Part shown: positions 16,267 to 24,836 of the stretch, one piece after another
Layout of the letters: each line of letters starts with the position of its first letter
Position numbering within the stretch: the first letter of the stretch is position 1
Assembly (NCBI GenBank): GCA_036501625.1
Contig: DASXZY010000045.1
Location: 1 to 64,000, forward strand
Source: Palsa-1400 sp036501625
GTDB taxonomy: Bacteria; Verrucomicrobiota; Verrucomicrobiia; Limisphaerales; Palsa-1400
DNA length: 64,000 nucleotides
Direction: 5' to 3'
Translations under genes and position numbers: made by a program
Notes under the pieces: model-generated
Told to the model about the DNA's origin: nothing
The model's input: only the letters and a program-made list of their open reading frames with translations
Database searches by the model: none

Positions 16267-19200
16267 TTAGGCCGCTCCGGCGGGGGCCGTTTGCGGGAGG
16301 CGGGGCATCCGCTCCGGTTTTCCGCGCATGCGCCGCCACCAGATGCTGAGGCGGTCGAAATAGAGATAGACCACCGGCGTGGTGTAAAGAGTCAGCGCCT
16401 GGCTGAAGATGAGGCCGCCAAAAATGGCCACGCCGAGGGGCCGGCGCAGTTCCGAGCCGGTGCCGTGGCTGAGCACCAGCGGCAGCGAGCCGCAGCAGGC
16501 GGCCATGGTGGTCATCAGAATCGGGCGGAACCGCAGGATGGAGGCTTCGTAAACGGCCTCCTCAGGGCTTTTGCCTTCCTTGCGCTCGGCTTCGATGGCG
16601 AAATCGACAATGAGAATTCCATTCTTCTTGACGATGCCGACGAGCAGAAGGATGCCGATCATCGCGATGATGCTCAGGTCCAGGTTAAAGCACATCAGAA
16701 AGAGCACCGCGCCCACGCCCGCCGAAGTCAGGGTGGAGATAATGGTAACCGGATGGATCAAACTCTCGTAGAGAATTCCCAGCACAATATAGACGGCCAG
16801 CAGCGCGGACAGGAGGATGAGCAACTCGCCTGAGAGCGAAGATTGGTAGGCTTGCACCGTGCCGGTATAGCTTCCGTGAATGCTGGCCGGCATGTTCAGC
16901 CTTTGCTGCATGGCGGTCATGCTATCGACCGCGTCGCTCAACGAGGTCCCCGGGCTGAGATTAAAGGAAAGCGTGACGGAAGGAAACTGGCCCTGATGGT
17001 TGACCATGATGGGGGCGGTTTGGGTTTGGAGCTTCGTGACGGCCGCCAAGGGAATTTCCCCGCCATTGGTGGTTTGGAGGTAAATGGAATTCAAACCCTC
17101 CGGTGACTGCCACCAGCGCGGCGCCACTTCCATGACAACGAAATATTGATTAAGCGGCGTGTACATGGTCGAAACCAGGGATTGTCCGAAGGCTCCGTAA
17201 AGAGCGTTGTCGAGGCTGGCGGCCGTCGCGCCCAGGCGCATGGCGGTCGGGCGGTCATAGGCCAATTCGGATTCCAGTCCTTCGTCCTGCTGGTCGCTGT
17301 TAACATCCCGGAAGCCGGGGAGCTTTTCCATGTTGGTCAACAAGATCGGGCCCCATTTGGTGAGGTCCTGCAAGGTCTCGCTTTCAATGTTGTATTGGTA
17401 TTCCGCGCGAGAGTTGTGAGCGCCGATGCGCAAATCCTGGCCGGGATTGAAGATGCACGTGGCGCCGGGCACCCGCGCGCAGGCGGCCCGCAAGCGGGCG
17501 ACCACCTCATCGGCGGAATTGGTGCGCTCGCCCAGCGGCTTAAGCGTAACCCACATGCGGGCCTGGTCGGTCGTCGTGCCGCCGCCGGAGCCGGTAAAAC
17601 CGACCAAATGCTCCACCGCCGGGTCCGCCTTCACAATGTCGATGAATTTGAGCAGCTTGCCGGACATCGATTGAAAGGAAATGTCCTCCGTCCCCTGCGC
17701 GATGCCGCCGAGCATGCCAGTGTCTTGTTGCGGGAAAAAGCCTTTGGGAACAATGATAAAGAGGACGATGTTCGAGACCACGGTCAGCAACAAAACGCAA
17801 AGAACCAAAAACGGGTGGCGCAAGACCCATTGCAGGCTGATGGCATATTTATTGAGAATCCAATCGAAAACCGCGCCTGAAGCATGGAAAAGCTTGCCAT
17901 GTTTCTGCTCGCTTTCCCGGCGGAGCAGCCGCGCGCACATCATGGGCGTGGTGGTCAGCGAGATGACCAGGGAAACCAGAATGGCAATCGAAAGCGTGAC
18001 GGCGAATTCGCGGAAAAGCCGCCCGACAATGCCGCCCATGAGCAGAATCGGCGCGAACACCGTCACCAGCGAAACGCTGATGGAAAGCACCGTAAATCCG
18101 ATTTCTCCCGCGCCGCGCAAAGCCGCTTGCATGGGTGAAAGGCCCTTTTCCAGGTAACGGGTGATATTTTCAATGACCACGATGGCGTCATCGACCACGA
18201 ATCCGGTGGAAATGGTCAGCGCCATCAACGACAGATTGTCGATGCTGTAGCCCAGCAGATACATGACGCCAAATGTGCCCACCAACGAGACTGGCACCGC
18301 CACGCTTGGAATCAACGTCGTGCGAAGATCGCGCAAAAAGAGGAAGACGACCAGAATGACCAGGGCGATGGAGATCATCAGTGTGTATTCGACATCATGG
18401 ACGGAAGCCCGGATGGTCGTGGTGCGGTCCAGGGTGATGGTCAGGTCGATCCCGGTGGGCGTCGATGCCTTGAGACTCGGCAGGGCCGCGCGGATATGCT
18501 CGACGGCGTCAATAATATTGGCTTGGGGCTGCTTGAAGACGATGAGCATGACGGCCGGCTTGCCGTCGGCGAACCCGGCCGCGCGGATGTCCTGCACGGA
18601 GTCCTCCACGTCGGCCACGTCTTGCAGCCGGATGGCCGCGCCATTGTGATAACCGACGATCAGGGGGCGGTAATACTCCGCCTTCATCAATTGGTCGTTG
18701 GCCACGATGTCGTAGGTGGTTTTGTCGTTGGAGATTTGGCCCTTGGGCAGGTTGGCGTTGGCGCCCTTGAGAACGTTCTGCACGTTGGTCAGGTTCAATC
18801 CGCTATGCTCCAATTGCACGGGGTTGACATCCACCCGCACGGCTGGCAGGGAGCTGCCGCCAACGATGACCTGGCCGACGCCATCAACTTGCGAGAGCCG
18901 CTGCTGCATGACGCTCGAAGCGATGTCGTACATCTGGCCGCGGGTGTAGAGGTCCGAAGTCAGCGCGATAATCATGACCGGAGAATCGGCCGGATTGACT
19001 TTGCGCCAGGTCGGGTTGTTGGGCAGGTTGGCTGGCAAATAAGTGCGGGCGGCATTGATGGCAGCCTGGACGTCGCGGGCCGCGCCATCAATGTTTCGGT
19101 TGAGGTCAAATTGCAGCGAGATGCCAGTGCTTCCCAAGAGGCTGGAGGAGGTCATTTCCGTCAGGCCCGCGATGTGGCCGAATTGCTTTTCCAGCGGCGC

Positions 19201-19392
19201 GGCCACGGCCGAGGCCATGATCTCCGGGCTGGCTCCCGGCAAACTGGCGCCGACGGATATGGTCGGGAAATCCACTTGGGGCAGCGGCGAAACCGGCAGC
19301 AAGCGAAACGCGGCCCCGCCCGCGAGGGCGACCGCCGCTGTCAGCAGCGTCGTGGCCACAGGCCGGCGGATGAAAATCGCGGAAAAGCTCAT
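16267..19392 (-). CDS. RND efflux pump, inner-membrane subunit (MdtC/AcrB-like), second of two
   Basis: A 1041-residue hydrophobe/amphiphile efflux RND transporter. Twelve membrane helices split by two large periplasmic loops are evident. The proton-relay pair is in GFVVDDAIVVIENI (TM4), the N-terminus is FIRRPVATTLL, and the C-terminal ATTMAACCGSLPLVL-GTGSELRRPLG block is standard. The start at 19392 overlaps the stop of the preceding RND gene as ATGA. With two adjacent pumps plus MFP and OMF, the layout resembles mdtABC, whose two pumps form a heterotrimer. Substrate is unknown. Confidence 0.95.
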   Translation of the reverse strand: MSFSAIFIRRPVATTLLTAAVALAGGAAFRLLPVSPLPQVDFPTISVGASLPGASPEIMASAVAAPLEKQFGHIAGLTEMTSSSLLGSTGISLQFDLNRNIDGAARDVQAAINAARTYLPANLPNNPTWRKVNPADSPVMIIALTSDLYTRGQMYDIASSVMQQRLSQVDGVGQVIVGGSSLPAVRVDVNPVQLEHSGLNLTNVQNVLKGANANLPKGQISNDKTTYDIVANDQLMKAEYYRPLIVGYHNGAAIRLQDVADVEDSVQDIRAAGFADGKPAVMLIVFKQPQANIIDAVEHIRAALPSLKASTPTGIDLTITLDRTTTIRASVHDVEYTLMISIALVILVVFLFLRDLRTTLIPSVAVPVSLVGTFGVMYLLGYSIDNLSLMALTISTGFVVDDAIVVIENITRYLEKGLSPMQAALRGAGEIGFTVLSISVSLVTVFAPILLMGGIVGRLFREFAVTLSIAILVSLVISLTTTPMMCARLLRRESEQKHGKLFHASGAVFDWILNKYAISLQWVLRHPFLVLCVLLLTVVSNIVLFIIVPKGFFPQQDTGMLGGIAQGTEDISFQSMSGKLLKFIDIVKADPAVEHLVGFTGSGGGTTTDQARMWVTLKPLGERTNSADEVVARLRAACARVPGATCIFNPGQDLRIGAHNSRAEYQYNIESETLQDLTKWGPILLTNMEKLPGFRDVNSDQQDEGLESELAYDRPTAMRLGATAASLDNALYGAFGQSLVSTMYTPLNQYFVVMEVAPRWWQSPEGLNSIYLQTTNGGEIPLAAVTKLQTQTAPIMVNHQGQFPSVTLSFNLSPGTSLSDAVDSMTAMQQRLNMPASIHGSYTGTVQAYQSSLSGELLILLSALLAVYIVLGILYESLIHPVTIISTLTSAGVGAVLFLMCFNLDLSIIAMIGILLLVGIVKKNGILIVDFAIEAERKEGKSPEEAVYEASILRFRPILMTTMAACCGSLPLVLSHGTGSELRRPLGVAIFGGLIFSQALTLYTTPVVYLYFDRLSIWWRRMRGKPERMPRLPQTAPAGAA

Positions 19393-22300
19393 GTAGTGGC
19401 CGGGAGTTCGCCGCCCGCGCGGCCTTGCTCCCGCTCCTCTTCCGCCGCGATGGCCGGCCCGGCGGTCTTGTGTTTATTGGCGAAGCGGTCCAGGTAAATG
19501 TAAATCACGGGCGTCGTGTACAAGGTCAGAATCTGGCTCATGATCAGCCCGCCGACCATGCAAATCCCCAGCGGGCGGCGCAACTCGGAGCCGGTGCCCG
19601 AACCCAATGCCAGCGGCAGGCCCGCCAGCAACGCCGTCATGGTCGTCATCAGGATCGGCCGGAAGCGCAGCAGGCAGGCCTGGTACATGGCTTCGACGGT
19701 GTCTTTGCCCTCCTCGCGCTCGGCCTGGAGGGCGAAATCGACCATCATGATTCCGTTCTTTTTGACGATGCCGATAAGCAGAATGATTCCGATGAGCGAA
19801 ACAACGTCAAGGTCCTGGTGAAAAATCATCAGGGCCAGAATCGCACCCACGCCGGCCGAGGGCAGGGTGGAAAGAATGGTGATGGGGTGGATGTAGCTTT
19901 CGTAAAGCACGCCCAGCACGATGTAAACTGTCAACAACGCGGCCAGAATCAGCAGCGGCTCGTTGGACAACGAGGCCCGGAACGAAGCGGCCGTTCCTTG
20001 GAAAGCGGTTTGCACGGAGCCGGGCATGTTGAGTTCCTTTTGCGCGTTTTGGATGGCCTCGGTGGCCGCGCCCAGGGAGGCTCCGGGCGCGAGGTTGAAG
20101 GAAACGGTCACACATGGAAACTGCCCCTGGTGAATGATGGAGAGCGGCTCTGTCACGGTTGAGAAATGGGAAAACGCGCTCAAGGGCACGGCCCCGCCAT
20201 AGGTGGATTGCACGTAAATATCGTTCAGCTTGCTGGGGTCGTGCTGGAAGGAGGGCTTGGCCTCCATCACTAAATGGTATTGGTTCAATTGCGTGAACAG
20301 CGTGGAAACCTGCCGCTGTCCGAAGGCGTCGTAAAGGGTGGCATCGATCTGCTGGGCCGTGATGCCCAAACGCGCGGCTGTCACGCGGTCAATGACCAGG
20401 GAGATGGCCGTGCCATTGGCTTGCTGGTCGGTGGCCAGGTCGCACAGGAGCGGAATGGTTTGGAGCTTGTCCATCAGCCGGCCGGTCCAGAGTTGGAGTT
20501 CCTGCGCGTCGGGGTCTTCCAAGGTGTATTGGAATTGCGTGCGGCTGACCCGGTCTTCGACCGTCAAATCCTGCACCGGCTGCATGTAAAGCGCGATATT
20601 ATTGACACTGCTTAATTCCGGCTGCAGGCGGCGAATGATGGCCGAAGCGTCGAGGTCGCGGTCCTCCACCGATTTGAGATTGATGAGGATGCGCCCGCTG
20701 TTGAGGGTGGTGTTGATGCCATCGACTCCAATGAAGGACGAAAGGCTGTCCACGGCCGGGTCTTTGAGAATGATTTTAGCCAGGGCCTGCTGCTCGCTGG
20801 ACATCGCGCTGAAGGAAATATTTTGAGCCGCCTGGGACACGCCTTGCACCACGCCTGTGTCCTGCACGGGAAAGAATCCCTTCGGCACCAGGATGTAAAG
20901 AACGACGGTCAGCACCAAGGTTGCCACGGCCACCAGCAAGGTCGCCGCCTTCCTGTCCAGCACCCAGCGCAGCGTCCGGCCGTAGAAGGCGATCATTTGA
21001 TCGAAAAATTTCTCGGAAGTCCGAGCCAGCCAGCCTTGCTTTTCTTCATCGGTCTTTTTAAGCAGGCGCGAGCACATCATCGGCGTCAGCGTCAGCGAGA
21101 CCACGGCCGAAACGAGAATTGTGACCGCCAGCGTGACCGCGAACTCCCGGAAGAGCCGCCCCACGATGTCGCTCATAAAAAGCAGCGGAATCAGCACGGC
21201 CACCAGCGAGATGGTTAATGAAATAATCGTAAAACCGATTTGCTGCGCGCCCTTCAAAGCCGCCTCCAATGGCGTGTCTCCTTTCTCGATGTAACGAACG
21301 ATATTTTCGATCATGACGATGGCGTCATCGACGACAAAGCCTGTCGAAATGGTCAGGGCCATGAGGGTCAAATTGTTGAGGCTGTAGCCCAGCAGATACA
21401 TGATGCCGAAGGTGCCGACCAGGGAAAGAGGCACGGCGATGCTGGGAATGATGGTGGCCGAAATGGTGCGCAAAAACAAAAAGATCACCATCACCACCAG
21501 GACGATGGTCAGCATCAACTCGAACCGAACGTCGCGCACGGAGGCGCGGATGGTCGTCGTGCGGTCGGTCAAAACGGAGACTTTGACGGCGGACGGCAGG
21601 GTTTGGCGGAACTGGGGCATGCGCTCATTGATGCGGTCCACCACTTGGATGATGTTCGCGCCGGGCTGGCGCTGGATGTTGACGATGATGGCGGGCGTGT
21701 CGTTCATCCAGGCGGCCTGCATGGTATTCTCGGCGCCATCGACCGCTGTGGCCACGTCGGAGAGCATGACGGGCGCGCCGTTGCGATAGGCCACGACCAG
21801 TTTGTTGTACTGCTGGCTGGTGGAAAGCTGGTCGTTGGCGTTGATTTGATACGAGATTTCCGGCCCGTCGAATGTGCCCTTGGCCTGGTTGACGCTGGTG
21901 GCCTGGAGGGCGGTGCGCAAATCCTCGAGGTTCAGCCCGTAGGCGGAAAGCTGGGTAGGATTGGCTTGCACGCGCACGGCTGGCTTTTGCCCGCCCACAA
22001 TCGTGACCAGGCCCACGCCGCTCAATTGCGAGATTTTCTGCGCCAGGCGTGTGTCGGCGTAGTCTTCCACTTGGGAGAGGGGAATTGAGTCGGAGGTGAG
22101 CGCGAGGGTCAGGATGGGAGCGTCGGCCGGATTGGACTTGCTATAAATGGGAGGCGAGGGGAGGTCGGCGGGCAGATAGGTTTGCGCGGCGTTAATGCTG
22201 GCCTGCACTTCTTGCTCAGCCACATCGACATTCAGATAGAGGGCAAATTGCAGCGTGATGACCGAACTTCCGCCCGAACTGATCGAGGTCATCTGATTCA

Positions 22301-22529
22301 ACCCGGGCACCTGCCCAAGCTGCCGTTCCAACGGCGCGGTCACGGCCGAGGCCATGACATCCGGGCTGGCTCCCGGATAAAAAGTCACGATCTGGATGGT
22401 CGGGAAATCAACCTCCGGCAGGGCGGACACGGGCAATTGCTGGTAGGCGACCAATCCCACCAGCAAAATCGCCGCCATCATGAGCGACGTGGCGATGGGG
22501 CGCAGAATGAATATTCTGGACGGATTCAC
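19389..22529 (-). CDS. RND efflux pump, inner-membrane subunit (MdtB/AcrB-like), first of two
   Basis: A 1046-residue RND transporter, paralogous to its downstream neighbour. It begins FILRPIATSLMMAAILLVG, has the TM4 pair in GFVVDDAIVMIENI, and the late FRPILMTTMTALLAGLPLAL-GTGSELRRPLG motif. Overlaps its neighbours by ATGA at both ends (22526-22529 with the membrane-fusion gene, 19389-19392 with the second pump), so translation is coupled through the operon. The two pumps likely assemble together in the inner membrane and take protons in exchange for exported amphiphiles. Confidence 0.95.
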   Translation of the reverse strand: MNPSRIFILRPIATSLMMAAILLVGLVAYQQLPVSALPEVDFPTIQIVTFYPGASPDVMASAVTAPLERQLGQVPGLNQMTSISSGGSSVITLQFALYLNVDVAEQEVQASINAAQTYLPADLPSPPIYSKSNPADAPILTLALTSDSIPLSQVEDYADTRLAQKISQLSGVGLVTIVGGQKPAVRVQANPTQLSAYGLNLEDLRTALQATSVNQAKGTFDGPEISYQINANDQLSTSQQYNKLVVAYRNGAPVMLSDVATAVDGAENTMQAAWMNDTPAIIVNIQRQPGANIIQVVDRINERMPQFRQTLPSAVKVSVLTDRTTTIRASVRDVRFELMLTIVLVVMVIFLFLRTISATIIPSIAVPLSLVGTFGIMYLLGYSLNNLTLMALTISTGFVVDDAIVMIENIVRYIEKGDTPLEAALKGAQQIGFTIISLTISLVAVLIPLLFMSDIVGRLFREFAVTLAVTILVSAVVSLTLTPMMCSRLLKKTDEEKQGWLARTSEKFFDQMIAFYGRTLRWVLDRKAATLLVAVATLVLTVVLYILVPKGFFPVQDTGVVQGVSQAAQNISFSAMSSEQQALAKIILKDPAVDSLSSFIGVDGINTTLNSGRILINLKSVEDRDLDASAIIRRLQPELSSVNNIALYMQPVQDLTVEDRVSRTQFQYTLEDPDAQELQLWTGRLMDKLQTIPLLCDLATDQQANGTAISLVIDRVTAARLGITAQQIDATLYDAFGQRQVSTLFTQLNQYHLVMEAKPSFQHDPSKLNDIYVQSTYGGAVPLSAFSHFSTVTEPLSIIHQGQFPCVTVSFNLAPGASLGAATEAIQNAQKELNMPGSVQTAFQGTAASFRASLSNEPLLILAALLTVYIVLGVLYESYIHPITILSTLPSAGVGAILALMIFHQDLDVVSLIGIILLIGIVKKNGIMMVDFALQAEREEGKDTVEAMYQACLLRFRPILMTTMTALLAGLPLALGSGTGSELRRPLGICMVGGLIMSQILTLYTTPVIYIYLDRFANKHKTAGPAIAAEEEREQGRAGGELPATT

Positions 22530-23863
22530 GGCTGGTCTTTCGGGGCTTTGTCTTTGTTACCGCCGTTCTTGCCGCCATGTTTGCCCTGGCCCGCTTCGCC
22601 GCCGCCTCCGCCTCCTCCGCGCCGCTGGCCGCCGCCCGGCTGCCGCACTCTCACTTGCGCGCCGTCTCCCAGCTTGTTGAAATTGTCGGTGGCGATGACT
22701 TCGCCCGGCGCCAATCCATCCACCGAAGTGACGTCCTCATGGCTGACGATTTCGGTGATGGGGCGCATGTTCACAAAGGATTCGTTGGTCGTGACCGTGC
22801 CGGACTGGTTGGTCAGCGTGACTTCGCGATTGGTGACCACATAGACAAAGGCTCCCTGCGGGTTGAGCTGGATGGCGGCGGTCGGGATGAGGGTGGCATT
22901 GCTGACGGTGTCAATGATAAGTTTAGGATTGACGAACTGGTTCGGGTACAATTCCAAGTCGTTGTTCTCAAACATCGCTTTGATGGCAATGGTGCCCGTG
23001 CTGGTGGCGATCATGTTGTCCATGGTCAGAAATTTGCCAGTGGCCAGCTTTTGTTTTTGGGCGTGGTCCCAGGCTTCGACGGTCATGGGGTGGCCCGCTT
23101 GCAATTGGCGCTGGATGGCCGGCAAATAATCTTCTCCCACGCTGAAAACGACTGTAATGGGCCGAAGTTGCGCGACGACAACCAGGGCGTTGGTGTTGGC
23201 GGCATGGACGATGTTGCCCGGATCGATCATGCGCAGGCCAGTGCGGCCGTTGATGGGCGCGTGGATGTAGCAGTATGCCAGTTGAACAGTCGCGTTGGAA
23301 ACCTGGCCTTCGTCCACTTTGACGGCTCCGCCGTATTGATGCACGAGCGCGATTTGGTCATCGACCTGCTGTTTGGGCACAGCTTTCTTCTCGAAGGCCA
23401 GGCGGAACCTGTCCAAATCGACGTTGGCGCCCTCCATTTGCGCTTTGTCGCGAGCCAATTGGCCCTCGGCCTGGAGCGCCAGGGCCTGGTAAGGGCTGGG
23501 ATCGATTTCCGCCAGCAAGTCGTTGGTCGTGACCATTTGGCCTTCGGTATAATTGACTTTGAGAATCTGGCCGTCCACCCGCGGCGAAATCCAAGCCGTG
23601 TAAACTGGTGTGACCGTGCCGAGGCCCCAGACGAATTCGTCAATGCTGCCCTTGACGGCGTTGGTCGTGGAAACGGATGTGGGCGGCGCGACCCTGGCGG
23701 GCGGCTTTTTGCCATGCTTGTAAATCACGAACGCGGCAATGGCTGCGGCCACCAGGGCCAGCCCCAGAACAATCCATACCGCGGAAAACGAACCTGAATG
23801 CTTCGGCGGTTCGTTGGACAGGGGTGCGGCCGCCCTGGCCGCGATGGGCGAGTTTTCAACCAT
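22526..23863 (-). CDS. RND efflux membrane-fusion protein (HlyD/MdtA family)
   Basis: A periplasmic adaptor that links the RND pumps to the outer-membrane channel. A single N-terminal membrane anchor (FSAVWIVLGLALVAAAIAAFVIY) precedes the lipoyl/barrel-sandwich part (VDGQILKVNYTEGQMVTTNDLLAEIDPSPYQ), the alpha-hairpin and the second half (YCYIHAPINGRTGLRMIDPGNIV). The C-terminus is an unusual Gly/Lys/Asn-rich tail including seven consecutive glycines. First gene of the efflux set, 14 bases after the receiver-domain gene. Confidence 0.93.
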   Translation of the reverse strand: MVENSPIAARAAAPLSNEPPKHSGSFSAVWIVLGLALVAAAIAAFVIYKHGKKPPARVAPPTSVSTTNAVKGSIDEFVWGLGTVTPVYTAWISPRVDGQILKVNYTEGQMVTTNDLLAEIDPSPYQALALQAEGQLARDKAQMEGANVDLDRFRLAFEKKAVPKQQVDDQIALVHQYGGAVKVDEGQVSNATVQLAYCYIHAPINGRTGLRMIDPGNIVHAANTNALVVVAQLRPITVVFSVGEDYLPAIQRQLQAGHPMTVEAWDHAQKQKLATGKFLTMDNMIATSTGTIAIKAMFENNDLELYPNQFVNPKLIIDTVSNATLIPTAAIQLNPQGAFVYVVTNREVTLTNQSGTVTTNESFVNMRPITEIVSHEDVTSVDGLAPGEVIATDNFNKLGDGAQVRVRQPGGGQRRGGGGGGGEAGQGKHGGKNGGNKDKAPKDQP

Positions 23864-23877
23864 GTCAGTTTTCTTTC

Positions 23878-24288
23878 TTAGTGTTGTAACAAATTATTTG
23901 CAAGCGGCGGCCTGGCCAGAATCGTCTTGACGGCATCCAGCAGCACCGGGAAATCCAGCGGCTTCTGAAAAAGGGCGCTGGCCCGTTTCAGGTCGCCTTC
24001 AATCAGGCGTCCTGAGAATGCCGTCATAATAATGACCGGCAGGCCCGGACGCAAGGCGGCCAATTCCTTCAATGTTTCCTGTCCATTCATGCCCGGCATC
24101 TTCAAGTCGAGCAACACCAAATCCACTTCGCAGGCGGCGGCGGCGTTGATGCCCTCCCGCCCGCCCGCGGCGCCGAGAGCCGCATAGCCTTCATCCACCA
24201 GGATGCGGCACAGCATATGCCTGATGGATGGGTCATCATCCACAACCAAAACCCGCTTGCGAATCAAGGAGCCGCCAGTTTGCGACAT
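23878..24288 (-). CDS. stand-alone response-regulator receiver domain
   Basis: About 136 residues, receiver only, with no output domain. Acidic pocket in VVDDDPSIR, phospho-acceptor Asp in LVLLDLKMPGMNG, switch Thr in MTAFS and conserved Lys in FQKPLD. I start at the ATG at 24288 because AAAGAAAGGGG precedes it; the ATG at 24312 adds eight residues. It lies 14 bases upstream of the efflux operon on the same strand, so it is probably transcribed with it, but a lone receiver cannot itself bind DNA; it would act through another protein. No kinase gene is adjacent. Confidence 0.85.
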   Translation of the reverse strand: MSQTGGSLIRKRVLVVDDDPSIRHMLCRILVDEGYAALGAAGGREGINAAAACEVDLVLLDLKMPGMNGQETLKELAALRPGLPVIIMTAFSGRLIEGDLKRASALFQKPLDFPVLLDAVKTILARPPLANNLLQH

Positions 24289-24389
24289 GCCCCTTTCTTT
24301 AGCCAGAGCCATGCCATGTCCGGGAAAACGAGAGCGGGTTGATAATCAATGAGTTGCTTCCCACGCCGGCCTCTCACGCCGGCGCCGAA

Positions 24390-24426
24390 TGCTTACTAAC
24401 TATGCTTTCCGCATAGTCACTAAGCA
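24390..24426. promoter_or_regulatory. imperfect 16-bp inverted repeat upstream of the receiver gene
   Basis: Arms 24390-24405 and 24411-24426 pair at 14 of 16 positions around a 5-base loop (TTTCC). No T-run follows on either strand, so it is more likely an operator or a leader hairpin for the minus-strand receiver/efflux operon (start 24288) than a terminator. Confidence 0.45.
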
Positions 24427-24836
24427 CCCCGGTTGACGCGTCGGGATTTGGCGGATGTGGGTGAGATCATGCATGGCCAGGAACGTGGAGCCGGCCGGGC
24501 AGGGGGACGGCGATGTGCAATTGTCACTGTCAAAGCAATGCGACGGGATGAAACGACGCTTAAAAACACCGCATTCTGACCAGCGGGGACAATTTGGAAT
24601 CTCCCGCTACGAGCCACAGAAACTCGCAGGCATCCAGCAGAATCCTCATTTGCCTTCAAACGCCTTCAAGACATCTTCGGGCAATGGGTCGTTGAAGTCA
24701 TCTGTCCTGGGTGACGATCCTCCCGGCTCAATTGCTGAGTTTGCATCGAGTGAAAGGAGAAAATCCGGTCCCGAGGAGTTCGCTTTCGCGCGCATCGAAT
24801 TGACAGGACCGCAGGATGGTGATTAAATGAAACTCC
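24427..24836. other. gene-free stretch
   Basis: About 410 bases between the hairpin upstream of the receiver gene and the serine hydrolase. Short open frames exist on both strands, but none has a family-like sequence, a signal peptide or a ribosome site. I see no repeat or RNA here; it presumably holds the promoters of the two divergent genes. Confidence 0.5.

Noticed and set aside
18397..23797. Long plus-strand frames opposite the efflux operon (366, 282 and 406 aa)
   Set aside because: They are His/Asp/Gly-rich shadows produced by codon bias of the minus-strand pump genes.
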